From the NCBI GenBank assembly GCA_023150915.1, contig JAKLKA010000025.1, positions 1 through 64,000 of the forward strand: a DNA stretch of 64,000 nucleotides. Reading direction: 5' to 3'. The notes beneath the pieces are model-generated. The model made no database searches, was not told where the DNA came from, and saw only the letters and a list, made by a program, of their open reading frames with translations. Each line of letters begins with the position of its first letter. Position 1 is the stretch's first letter. The stretch comes from Polyangiaceae bacterium (GTDB taxonomy: Bacteria > Myxococcota_A > Polyangia > Polyangiales > Polyangiaceae). Positions 47,721-55,702 of this stretch are shown here, piece by piece. The position numbers and the translations under genes are program-made.

Positions 47721-48527
47721 ATGAGTGACCCGAAGCTGGAGCTCGACTGGCAAGGCGATTCGCCCCGAGGCGCTGCGAGTGACCGCCCGGCCTCGCTGGC
47801 GCCGGCGGTCGAGTCGCTGGTCGGCAAGGGCCCGCCCGGGGACCCGCGGTTCATGAGCACCGAGCTCCGCGCGGAGCTTCGCGCCGTCCTCGAAGGGAGC
47901 TGGCTCTCGGTGCGTCAGTCGTTCGAGTCCCTGCAGATGCTGGTCGGCTGGGATCAGCCCAGCCAGTACGAGGTGCGCGGCTCGGACACCCGCGTGGTGA
48001 TGTATGCCGCGGAAGAGCGCGGGTTTCTCCAGGGGCTGTTCCGCAACTTCAACCCCTTCCACCAGCGCCACATCGAGTGCCTGACGCTGGCGGGCACGCG
48101 CGCCATGACCATCGACTTCCCCTTCCGGCTGATGCTCCGGCGGGGCGAAGTAATGGCCTGGGACGGGCGGTGCATGGGCCGCATCCAGGAGCGCTTTCAC
48201 CTGCTCAGGACCATCGTCGAGGTGCAATCCCCGGGTGGCGTGCCCGAGCTGGTGATCCGTGGGCCCTGGCTGAAGCTCTTTTCGTTCACCGACTGGGTGT
48301 TCGAAGTGAGCCGGGGTGAAGTGGTGGTGGGGCGGATCAAGAAGCACTTCAGCGGGTGGCTCCGCGAGACCATGGGTACTTCGGACGACTTCTCCATCGA
48401 GTTCGACGCAGGGCTCGCCGACCCGCGCCACCGGCAGCTGCTGCTGGCAGCCGCGCTCACGCTCGATCTGGTCCGGTTCGAGCAGCGGGGCAACTCGGGC
48501 ACGCTCACCCGACTGCTGGGGGGGTGA
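47721..48527 (+). CDS. Phospholipid scramblase-family protein
   Basis: 268 residues. After about 70 variable residues the scramblase/LURP-one fold is seen: SLQMLVGWDQPSQYEVRG, FLQGLFRNFNPFHQRHIECLTLAGTRAMTIDFPFRLM, and VELVIRGPW/FEVSRGEVVVGRIKKHFSGW. The end (LLLAAALTLDLVRFEQ) corresponds to the buried C-terminal helix. The Cys-rich palmitoylation motif of animal proteins is absent. Lipid scrambling by bacterial members is unproven. The ATG at 47721 is preferred over 47697. Confidence 0.82.
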   Translation: MSDPKLELDWQGDSPRGAASDRPASLAPAVESLVGKGPPGDPRFMSTELRAELRAVLEGSWLSVRQSFESLQMLVGWDQPSQYEVRGSDTRVVMYAAEERGFLQGLFRNFNPFHQRHIECLTLAGTRAMTIDFPFRLMLRRGEVMAWDGRCMGRIQERFHLLRTIVEVQSPGGVPELVIRGPWLKLFSFTDWVFEVSRGEVVVGRIKKHFSGWLRETMGTSDDFSIEFDAGLADPRHRQLLLAAALTLDLVRFEQRGNSGTLTRLLGG

Positions 48528-48542
48528 GTCGCGCGGCGCGAC

Positions 48543-49028
48543 TCACTGACACTCGGCGGCGCACTTCGACTCGGCGCAGCCGATGGCGGCGTCGTACTCG
48601 GCCTTGCCCACTGGATACTGGGCGTCGCAGGCCGCGATGCAGGTCGCTACCCCGGCGTCCCCGCCGTCCCCCGGATCGAGCGCGCAGGCCAAGATGCAGT
48701 TGACGTAGCCGTCGTCGCACGCTGGGTCGTCGAGGCAGGCGTTGACCAACGCGCAGCACTTCTGCTCGGCGCACGCGTTGCACCCGGCATTCTTCGAGGA
48801 ATAGGGCTTGGTCAGCGTGCACGCCGGTGCGTCCGGCGACGCATCGGGCCCGCTGCCGCCCGTGGCGCCGGCCCCTCCGCTGCTGGTGCCGCCGGTGCTG
48901 GTGCCGCCGGTGGCCGAGCCGCCACTGCTCGCGCCCCCGGTGCCGGGCCCGCCGCTTCCGCCACCCTCCGACGAGCAGGCCGTGAGCGAGAGCACCGTGA
49001 GCCATCCGACAGCGACGCGCGAGATCAT
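48543..49028 (-). CDS. Small Cys-rich lipoprotein with Gly/Ser/Thr linker
   Basis: 161 residues. Lipobox LSLTAC (Cys 18), a repetitive TGG/SGG linker of about 50 residues, then a domain with about 14 cysteines (NAGCNACAEQKCCALVNACLDDPACDDGYVNCILAC, CIAACDAQYP, CAESKCAAEC). The CxxC-x-xCC pattern recurs in small myxobacterial lipoproteins. Function unknown. Confidence 0.85.
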   Translation of the reverse strand: MISRVAVGWLTVLSLTACSSEGGGSGGPGTGGASSGGSATGGTSTGGTSSGGAGATGGSGPDASPDAPACTLTKPYSSKNAGCNACAEQKCCALVNACLDDPACDDGYVNCILACALDPGDGGDAGVATCIAACDAQYPVGKAEYDAAIGCAESKCAAECQ

Positions 49029-49035
49029 CGGCGCA

Positions 49036-49632
49036 TCATCGCTCAGCCACTTCGGATTGACTACCCGCCCATTCTCGTCTCGCGGGCGCCAGGGTCTGTA
49101 CGCGCCGGCTGAGCGCGCGGAGCGCGACGCCCCCGCCCACCCCCAGGGCGGCCACTGCGACCGCGAGCGGCCAGCTGGGTTTGGTGATCATCGAGAACAG
49201 CACCGCGGCGTCAGCCCCGAGCATGACGTTCGAGGCCAGGTCGAGCCGGTCGGATCGACGAGCCTCGTCGAGCGCCGCTGGGACCGGCCCTGCCGGCAAC
49301 TCGGCGGCCAATCGTCCGATGCGTTCACCTTCGGCGCCCAGGACCCGTGCGCCCCACGCACCGTTCAAGACCCAAAGTGCCACAGCGACGAGGAACCAGC
49401 CGCTGCTCCACCAGCCAGCCGTGCCGAGATACAGCCCCGTGGCGAGGAGCACCATGGCGACCGCAGGGTTGGCCCGCGCCGAGCGCCGCATGAAATCGAC
49501 CCAGGCAGAGACCTCTTCCACCGTGCGGGCGCGGCGCATGGCCGAACGGACGAAGGGGGACGAGACGGTGCCGCCGACCAAGACGGTGGCGGACGCGACA
49601 TGGACGAACACGACCAGGGTGTACAGGTTCAT
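49036..49632 (-). CDS. DUF2269-like integral membrane protein
   Basis: 198 residues with four predicted helices: LYTLVVFVHVASATVLVGGTV, NPAVAMVLLATGLYLGTAG, WFLVAVALWVLNGAW and PLAVAVAALGVGGGVALRAL. The start VVFVHVASATVLVGG is the DUF2269/CopD-like pattern, in which the histidine may bind heme or copper. Function unknown. The ATG at 49632 begins at the first helix. Confidence 0.78.
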   Translation of the reverse strand: MNLYTLVVFVHVASATVLVGGTVSSPFVRSAMRRARTVEEVSAWVDFMRRSARANPAVAMVLLATGLYLGTAGWWSSGWFLVAVALWVLNGAWGARVLGAEGERIGRLAAELPAGPVPAALDEARRSDRLDLASNVMLGADAAVLFSMITKPSWPLAVAVAALGVGGGVALRALSRRVQTLAPARREWAGSQSEVAER

Positions 49633-49693
49633 GGCGCCGGCCGGATGCAGCTTGCGCGCCACGCGCAGCGACGCTGGTTTGCAGTCGCCGGCG

Positions 49694-49736
49694 TCCGAGA
49701 GCGGACATCGGGCGCGGACGTCTGTCCGCTCTTGGA
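49694..49736. promoter_or_regulatory. Strong inverted repeat between divergent genes
   Basis: AGAGCGGACA (49698-49707) and TGTCCGCTCT (49723-49732) are perfect inverted repeats. The flanking TCC and GGA extend the stem to 14 pairs with one G-T position. The loop is 15 bases. It lies between the divergent genes at 49632 and 49831. It may be an operator or an RNA hairpin; it has no U-tract. Confidence 0.5.
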
Positions 49737-49830
49737 CACGCGGCGGACCAGCCCTGGAAAGGCGCTGCAACAAGGCGATTTCCGTGCCAGGAACCCCGCC
49801 GACGGGGTGCCGTGATACGACCCACGCGCC

Positions 49831-50391
49831 GTGGCGCGACTGACCGGTGTGAACTTCTCGAACGCCCTGGCGTTCGTGCGCGAGCGGTTCCCCCACGAGG
49901 GCATGGTGCAGCTCCTCGCGAGGCTGTCACCCGCCGATCGCGCTTTCTTGGCGGGCGAGATCCGGGACGCAGAGTGGTACGACCTGGGCGCCTACCTCCG
50001 CCTCATCCGAACCATCGACGCCACGCTGGGTGCGGGTGACCTCTCGCTCTTGCCGGTGCTCGGGCGGTTCGAGGCCGAGCGTGATCGGAACACCGTCCAG
50101 GGGCTCTTCTTGCGCATCGCGAGCCCGACCTGGGCCGTGCGCTTGGTCACCGAGTTCTGGGGTCAGTTCCACGACTCGGGCCGCTGGACCGTGCGTCGAG
50201 AGGGCGAGACCACCCTGCACGGCGTGCTGGAGGATTTCGGCGCCGCCGACCCGGCGATGTGCGCGGAGCTGTGCGGGTACATCGCGCGGGTGATGGAATT
50301 CGCGGGAGCCCAGCAGGTCGTGATGAAACACCCCGAATGCCGTGGCCACGGCGCCTCGGCGTGCCACTTCCTTCTCACCTGGCAGCGGTGA
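49831..50391 (+). CDS. TIGR02265-family (DUF2378-like) myxobacterial protein
   Basis: 186 residues, cytoplasmic. The pattern VRERFPHEGMVQLLARLSPADRAFL, LGRFEAERDRNTVQGLFLRIASPTWAVRL and VMKHPECRGHGASACHFLLTW matches the paralogous family TIGR02265 found almost only in Myxococcota, distantly like V4R/heme-NO-binding folds. The late CRGHGASAC motif could bind a ligand or metal. GTG start at 49831. Role unknown; relatives are often near sensory genes. Confidence 0.8.
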   Translation: MARLTGVNFSNALAFVRERFPHEGMVQLLARLSPADRAFLAGEIRDAEWYDLGAYLRLIRTIDATLGAGDLSLLPVLGRFEAERDRNTVQGLFLRIASPTWAVRLVTEFWGQFHDSGRWTVRREGETTLHGVLEDFGAADPAMCAELCGYIARVMEFAGAQQVVMKHPECRGHGASACHFLLTWQR

Positions 50392-50409
50392 GCCCCGGCG
50401 CGACCGCGA

Positions 50410-50438
50410 TTGGTTGCCGCCGAAACCTGGGCTAGATT
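50410..50438 (+). promoter_or_regulatory. Candidate sigma-70-like promoter with near-leaderless start
   Basis: TTGGTT (50410-50415) and TAGATT (50433-50438) are spaced 17 bases apart. The ATG at 50448 starts 9 bases after the second box, so the transcript would have almost no 5' leader. Similar TA-rich hexamers stand close to several other starts in this window. Confidence 0.4.
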
Positions 50439-50447
50439 GCGCGCGCC

Positions 50448-50699
50448 ATGACGTTTGCTCGGGGACTGTGGGCCGCTGGGGTGGTGATCGTGCTCGGTTT
50501 GCTGACGGCACGCGCGCATGCCGATGCAGGTCTGGACGCAGCAGGTCCGGCAGCGGATGCCGCGGTCGACGCGGCCGCCCCGCCCGCCGCGGCCGCCGCG
50601 GTGCCTGCCGTGCCGAGCACTGCCAAGAAGAAGCTGGTGGTCGCGAGTTCGAGCATCTGCTCTCCGAGTGGTTGGGCGCCGACGGGAACTGAAGCATGA
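50448..50699 (+). CDS. Small exported Ala-rich protein, probable frameshift near the end
   Basis: 83 residues as read: signal peptide GLWAAGVVIVLGLLTARAHA, then an Ala/Pro/Asp-rich stretch. The last 18 codons (from about 50643) have poor third-base GC (10 of 18). The next frame there reads EFEHLLSEWLGADGN with 14 of 15 third positions G or C and stops at 50692, so the real C-terminus is probably in that frame, with one base lost near GTGGTCGCG. As read, its TGA overlaps the next gene's ATG. Function unknown. Confidence 0.55.
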   Translation: MTFARGLWAAGVVIVLGLLTARAHADAGLDAAGPAADAAVDAAAPPAAAAAVPAVPSTAKKKLVVASSSICSPSGWAPTGTEA

Positions 50700-51673
50700 A
50701 ACTCGAAACCGAACGCGACGCCGCCGAGTGGGTCTACGCCGCCAAAGCCCTGGCCGTGGTCAGCGCGTGGAACGCGCTCGGCGTGTTCGACCGCCTGCGC
50801 AAGGGCCCGCTCGGCACCGGCGACCTCGGGCTCGATCCGCGCGCTGTGGCCACGACCTTGCCCGTGCTGAAGTTCCTGGGTCTGATCGCCGGGGACGCTC
50901 GCTGCCTGGTGCTCACCGAAGCGGGGCGGCGCCTGATGGACGCGGGCGGCATGCCGAGCGAGCGCAACCTGGAGGCGCTGCGCGACCTGGGCAACATGAA
51001 AGCGGTGCTCCGCGAGGGCGGGCCGGTCAAGGGCGACGACGGGAAGCCCAAGGGCACGACTGGCGGAACCCGGGCCGACGACCCGGACTACACCCGGCGC
51101 TTTCTGGACATGCTCTACCAGGGCAGCGGCGCCGCCGCCCAGAGCAGCTTCGACTGGCTATCGCCGCTCTTGCCCCAGGGCGGGCGTGTGCTCGATTTGG
51201 GTGGGGGGCACGGGCGCTATGGGCGGGCCTTCGCCGACGCCGGCTACCCGACCACCCTGTTCGATCTGCCGCACGTGGTCGCTTACGCCAAGGGCCGGCA
51301 CGGCACGGCCCTGGCGTATTCCGCCGGCGATTTTCACACGACCGACGACTTCGGCGGTCCGTTCGACTTGATCTTCATGGCCAACATCGTCCACGGCGAG
51401 GCGGCCGAGGACAACGCGCGATTGATCGAGCGGGCTGCGCGCAGCCTCCGGCCGGGCGGGACCCTCGCCCTGAAGGACATGTTCCTCGACGAGCACGGCA
51501 AGGGTCCCGAGAACGCGGTCTTCTTCGGCCTGACCATGTTGTTCTACACGCAGCACGGCTCGAGCCCCACGCTGCGCGAGACCCACGAGTGGTTCCGGGC
51601 TGCCGGGCTGGAAGGACCAGAGGTCACGCTGCTCGACACGCAACAACTGCTGATCGGACGGAAGCGGGCTTGA
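50696..51673 (+). CDS. Class I SAM-dependent methyltransferase (O-methyltransferase-like)
   Basis: 325 residues. N-terminal winged-helix part (SAWNALGVFDRLRKGPL) and a Rossmann core with RVLDLGGGHGRYGRAFADAGYPTTLFDLP (SAM site), FDLIFMANIVHGEAAEDNARLI (His in the catalytic region) and GTLALKDMFLD. It shares the layout of the methyltransferase at 41511, though the two are not close copies. Target unknown. ATG at 50696. It precedes the M16 peptidase gene by 41 bp. Confidence 0.88.
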   Translation: MKLETERDAAEWVYAAKALAVVSAWNALGVFDRLRKGPLGTGDLGLDPRAVATTLPVLKFLGLIAGDARCLVLTEAGRRLMDAGGMPSERNLEALRDLGNMKAVLREGGPVKGDDGKPKGTTGGTRADDPDYTRRFLDMLYQGSGAAAQSSFDWLSPLLPQGGRVLDLGGGHGRYGRAFADAGYPTTLFDLPHVVAYAKGRHGTALAYSAGDFHTTDDFGGPFDLIFMANIVHGEAAEDNARLIERAARSLRPGGTLALKDMFLDEHGKGPENAVFFGLTMLFYTQHGSSPTLRETHEWFRAAGLEGPEVTLLDTQQLLIGRKRA

Positions 51674-51714
51674 CCGGAGTGGCCGCCGGGGCAATTCGGC
51701 GATAGTGGACGACC

Positions 51715-54582
51715 ATGCGTCGTCTTCTGACCCTCGGCATCGCGCTCTCGCTGGCCACCGCCTGCGGCGCTCCTCCGCCCGCCGTGGCGCCCGCTCTGCC
51801 CAGCGCCAGCGGCAGCTCGACCGCCGCCCCGCCGCCCGTGGGCGAGCTCGACCGGGCGCTGCCCCTCGACGCGCGGGTGGTCCGAGGCAAGCTCGACAGC
51901 GGGCTGACCTATTATGTGCTTCCCCACGGCAAGCCCGAGAAGCGCGCGCAGGTGTGGCTGGCGGTCGACGCCGGGTCGGTGCTCGAGGACGAAGACCAGC
52001 GCGGGCTGGCCCACTTCGTCGAGCACATGGGCTTCAACGGGACCAAGCGCTTCCCGAAGCAACAGCTGGTCGACTTCCTCGAGAAGAGCGGCGTTCGCTT
52101 CGGCGCCGATCTGAACGCGTACACCTCGTTCGACGAGACCGTCTACACGCTGCAGGTGCCCACGGACGACCCGGACATCTTGAAGCGATCGGTCGGTGTG
52201 CTCAGGGACTGGGCCGACGGCATCAGCTTCGACCCACCCGAGGTCGAGAAGGAGAGGGGCGTGGTGCTCGAAGAGTGGCGCCTCGGGCGCGGTGCGCGCA
52301 TGCGCGTGTTCGACAAGCAGGCGCCGGTGGTTTTTCACGGCTCGAAGTACGCCGAGCGCCTGACCATTGGCAAGCCCGAGGTCATCCGGCGCGCCTCGCG
52401 CGACACCCTGGTCCGGTTCTATCGCGACTGGTACCGCCCCGACCTGATGGCCGTGATCGCGGTGGGCGACTTCGACGCCAAGCAGATGGAGGCGACCATC
52501 AAGGCCGAGTTTGCCTCGCTGGCCGCGCCACGGAAGCCCCGACCGCGCACCCGCACCACGCTGCCCGCGCACGCCAAGACCTTGGTCAGCATCGAGACCG
52601 ACCCCGAGCTCACCAACACCACCGTGGCGGTCATGAGCAAGCTCGCCCACCGCCCCGAGGCGAGCGCCCGCGACTATCGCCGCACCATCACCGAGCAGCT
52701 GGTCGACGCCATGCTGAACGCGCGGCTGGACGAGCTGAAGCGCAAGCCGGACGCACCGTTCCTCGGCGCGTCGTCGGCCACCAGCGGGCTGGTGCGCACC
52801 GCGGACAGCTTCCGTCAGACCGCGATGGTCAAGGACGACGGAGCGCTCCGGGGGCTCTCGGCGCTGCTCGAAGAGACCGCACGCGCCGAGCGCTTTGGCT
52901 TCACGCAGACCGAGCTCGACCGAGCCAAGAGCCAGCTGCTTCGCAACTTCCAGCAGGCCGTGAAAGAGCGCGACAAGCGGGACGGGGGCGAGTTCGCCGC
53001 CGAGATCGTCCGGCACTTCTTCGAGGCCGAGGCCATGCCCGGGCGCGAAGCCGAGCTTCGTCTGGTAGAGCGCTTCTTGCCCGAGATTGCGCTCGCGGAG
53101 CTGAACGGACTGGTGAAGCAGCTCGGGGCGGGAAGTCGGCTCTTGGTCGTCACCGGCCCCCAGAAGATGCAGAAACCGAAGGCAGAAGAGCTGCTCTCGC
53201 TCGACGGGCGGGTCAAGGCGATGAAACTCGAGGCCTATGTGGATGCGGGCTCGAACCAGCCGCTGATGAAAGAACCTCCGAAGCCCGGCGCGGTGACGCA
53301 GAGCCGCAGCATTGCCGAGATCGGCGTGACCGAGTGGACGCTGTCGAACGGCGTGCGGGTGATCGTCAAGCCCACCGACTTCGCCAACGACCAGGTGCGC
53401 GTTTCGGCGTTCAGCCCCGGCGGGCACTCGCTGGTCAAGGATGCGGACTTCGAGTCGGCCCGTTTCGCCGACGTGGCGGTGGGGCAGGGCGGGCTCGGCC
53501 CGTTCGACGCCGTACAGCTGAAGAAGGCCCTGGCGGGCAAGCTGGTGAGCGTGAACGCGACCATCGCCGAGCTGGAAGAGGGCCTGAGCGGTCGCGCGGC
53601 GCCCGCGGACCTCGAGACGCTGCTGCAGATGATGCACCTGGCATTCGTGGCGCCCCGGCGGGACGCCGACGCCTTCGCGGCGTGGCGGGCCCGCGAGGCC
53701 GAGAGCGTGAAGAACCGACGGCTCTCGCCCGAGGGCGTGTTCTACGAGGACATGGCGATCTTCAGCACGCAAGGTCACCTGCGGCGCCGGCCCGTCACGC
53801 CCGAGCTTCTGCAGAAGGTCGACCTGGACCGGGCGCTTGGCATCTACAAGGACCGCTTCGCCGACGCGAGCGACTTCACCTTCGTGTTCGTGGGCAACGT
53901 CGAGCTCGATCGGCTGAAGTCACTGGTCGAGACCTATCTCGGCAGCCTGCCCGGCAAGAAGCGCAAAGAGAGCTGGCGTGACCCGAAGGTGCAGTTGCCG
54001 CTCGGGGTGAAGACCAAGACCATCAAGAAGGGGAGCGAACCGAAGAGCATGGTCAGCTTGACCTTTCACGGAAGCGAGAAGTGGTCGCGCGACACCGAGA
54101 ACGACATGCGCGCGCTCGCAGAGGTGCTCCGACTGCGCCTGCGTCAGGTCCTGCGTGAAGACATGGGCGGGGTCTATGGGGTGCAGGTCGGCGGCGGCAT
54201 CACGCGACGCCCGCGCCAAGAGTATCGCTTCAGCGTGAGCTTTGGCTGTGCGCCCGAGAACGTCGAGAAGCTGAAGCAAGCGGTGTTCGACGAGATCGCG
54301 GCCGTGCAGAAAGACGGAGCGGCGGAGGACTATATTGCCAAGGTGAAAGAGGCCCGGCGCCGCGCTCACCAGACCGAGCTCAAGGACAACGGCTACTGGC
54401 TCCGAGAGCTGGAGCGGGCCTACGTCTTCGGCGACGACCCACGGCAGATCGTGGACATCGAGCCCATGCTGGCCAAGGTGACCTCGGATCGAGTCAAGGC
54501 GGCCGCCAAGAAGTACATCTCGAGCAAGCAGTACCTTCTGGGTGTGCTCGAGCCCGAGGCTCCGGCAGTCAAGCAACCCTGA
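51715..54582 (+). CDS. M16-family zinc peptidase lipoprotein (insulinase/PqqL-like)
   Basis: 955 residues. Lipobox ATACG (Cys 17). The active site HxxEH is intact as HFVEH at residues 100-104, with the downstream Glu in EVEKERGVVLEEW. It contains two M16 halves, each with an N- and C-subdomain; the second half (from about residue 540, WTLSNGVRVIVKPTDF) lacks HxxEH and is structural, as is normal in the family. Expected to degrade peptides in the periplasm or at the cell surface. ATG at 51715. Confidence 0.93.
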   Translation: MRRLLTLGIALSLATACGAPPPAVAPALPSASGSSTAAPPPVGELDRALPLDARVVRGKLDSGLTYYVLPHGKPEKRAQVWLAVDAGSVLEDEDQRGLAHFVEHMGFNGTKRFPKQQLVDFLEKSGVRFGADLNAYTSFDETVYTLQVPTDDPDILKRSVGVLRDWADGISFDPPEVEKERGVVLEEWRLGRGARMRVFDKQAPVVFHGSKYAERLTIGKPEVIRRASRDTLVRFYRDWYRPDLMAVIAVGDFDAKQMEATIKAEFASLAAPRKPRPRTRTTLPAHAKTLVSIETDPELTNTTVAVMSKLAHRPEASARDYRRTITEQLVDAMLNARLDELKRKPDAPFLGASSATSGLVRTADSFRQTAMVKDDGALRGLSALLEETARAERFGFTQTELDRAKSQLLRNFQQAVKERDKRDGGEFAAEIVRHFFEAEAMPGREAELRLVERFLPEIALAELNGLVKQLGAGSRLLVVTGPQKMQKPKAEELLSLDGRVKAMKLEAYVDAGSNQPLMKEPPKPGAVTQSRSIAEIGVTEWTLSNGVRVIVKPTDFANDQVRVSAFSPGGHSLVKDADFESARFADVAVGQGGLGPFDAVQLKKALAGKLVSVNATIAELEEGLSGRAAPADLETLLQMMHLAFVAPRRDADAFAAWRAREAESVKNRRLSPEGVFYEDMAIFSTQGHLRRRPVTPELLQKVDLDRALGIYKDRFADASDFTFVFVGNVELDRLKSLVETYLGSLPGKKRKESWRDPKVQLPLGVKTKTIKKGSEPKSMVSLTFHGSEKWSRDTENDMRALAEVLRLRLRQVLREDMGGVYGVQVGGGITRRPRQEYRFSVSFGCAPENVEKLKQAVFDEIAAVQKDGAAEDYIAKVKEARRRAHQTELKDNGYWLRELERAYVFGDDPRQIVDIEPMLAKVTSDRVKAAAKKYISSKQYLLGVLEPEAPAVKQP

Positions 54583-54583
54583 C

Positions 54584-55144
54584 TCAGCGCGCGCCCGCCG
54601 AGGCGTAGGCCAAGAGCCCCAGCACGGCGATCACGTCCAGCTCGAGCAGCAGCGAGGTGGCGCTCATCCCCCGGTCGTCGAAGGTGCCGTCGAGCCGCAG
54701 GCCCACGCGGAAGTCGTACAAATACGCGGGTAACACCAGCTCGGTCAGCGCCCCAAGCGCCAGGCGTCGCGCTTCGTCGTCGCCCTCGCCGCTGCCTCGC
54801 ACGCCCGCGAAGCCGCCGACGCGCAGGTCGAAGACGTCGAAACGGACCACCGGTGCCGAGGCGATCGCGCCGTAGGACCACATGGTGTGCGTGCGGGCAT
54901 CGATCAGGTACTCCGCGTAGGCGCCGGCTCCGACGCCGCGCCCGGTGCTCGTCGGGTACGCCAAGAGGGCGGGGCGAAAACCCCAGGTGAACCCCTCGAG
55001 CTTCTCTCGCCCCCAGGTGCTGCCCAGCGGCATCGAGACGTTCGCCCGTACCGGCCAGGCCGGAGGCCCCGCTTCACCCCGACACGGGCTGGGCGTGAGC
55101 ACCCAAGCAACGACCCCCAAGAGGGCCGTCAGTCGCGCGCGCAT
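54584..55144 (-). CDS. Exported protein, possible outer-membrane barrel
   Basis: 186 residues. Signal peptide RLTALLGVVAWVLTPSPCRG. The mature part has alternating hydrophobic strands (TWGFRPALLAYP, GVGAGAYAEYLID, MWSYGAIASAPVVRFDVFDLRVGGFAGVRG, LYDFRVGLRLDGTFD) and ends in a hydrophobic LLLELDVIAVLGLLAYASA. No family recognised. AGGA 9 bases upstream supports the ATG at 55144. Its stop lies 1 bp from the convergent M16 peptidase stop. Confidence 0.75.
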   Translation of the reverse strand: MRARLTALLGVVAWVLTPSPCRGEAGPPAWPVRANVSMPLGSTWGREKLEGFTWGFRPALLAYPTSTGRGVGAGAYAEYLIDARTHTMWSYGAIASAPVVRFDVFDLRVGGFAGVRGSGEGDDEARRLALGALTELVLPAYLYDFRVGLRLDGTFDDRGMSATSLLLELDVIAVLGLLAYASAGAR

Positions 55145-55172
55145 TCGGTCGTCATCCTGGTGGCGCTCGTCA

Positions 55173-55343
55173 CTAGCACGCTAAATGTACGTTGGCCAGG
55201 ATCTGACTCGCCCCTTCCAACGCCCGCGTGTCACCCCTATCGAGCGCCCGCCGCGCCGCAGCGGGGCTGGGCCAGGGCAGCCGCGGGAGTGGTGTGCCGT
55301 ACTGTCGCAGAAGCGCGCCCAAGAGCTTGCGCCAGTGTCCCAT
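55173..55343 (-). CDS. Possible small ORF upstream of the exported protein gene
   Basis: 56 codons beginning MGHWRKLLGALLRQYGTPLP and ending 28 bp before the ATG of the next minus-strand gene. A basic N-terminus and a helical RRALDRGDTRALEGASQILA stretch are the only features. It contains a TTA codon, rare in this genome, and has no clear ribosome site. The 255-bp stretch from 55145 to 55399 holds nothing else that can be supported. Confidence 0.25.
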   Translation of the reverse strand: MGHWRKLLGALLRQYGTPLPRLPWPSPAAARRALDRGDTRALEGASQILANVHLAC

Positions 55344-55399
55344 TCTGGCGAAGCCGAGGCAAGCCGGATGCGCGGCTGGCGCACGGGCGTTTGCGTCAG

Positions 55400-55642
55400 G
55401 TGAGGCCCCGCTGGTGCCTGCTTCCGCCCTTCGCGCTCGCGATCGTCGTCGCCAGCATGCTGGACGTGGTTCACCGCGAGGGGGATCACGTGAGCTACTT
55501 GGTGCTCGCACCACATCCCACCCTCGGCTTCGTTCACGGGGGCGGAGAAGAGGGGGCGTTTCGGCGGGCCCACCCCGGCGTGCCCCCGCCCTGGTGGCTG
55601 CGCGGGGACTACTGGGTGCTGTGCGAGGTGACTGACGGCTGA
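55400..55642 (+). CDS. Small membrane-anchored hypothetical protein
   Basis: 80 residues from the GTG at 55400: a hydrophobic N-terminus (WCLLPPFALAIVVASMLDVV) and a short polar part (VSYLVLAPHPTLGFVHGGGEEG, GVPPPWWLRGDYWVLCEVTDG). Third positions are mostly G or C. No family recognised. It lies 60 bp before the first flavoprotein gene and could be the first gene of that operon. Confidence 0.45.
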   Translation: MRPRWCLLPPFALAIVVASMLDVVHREGDHVSYLVLAPHPTLGFVHGGGEEGAFRRAHPGVPPPWWLRGDYWVLCEVTDG

Positions 55643-55702
55643 CAGACCGCCGTGCCTTCCGGCTTGATCTCGAAAAGCGCGCGGCACACGCTGCCTTCCG
55701 TC

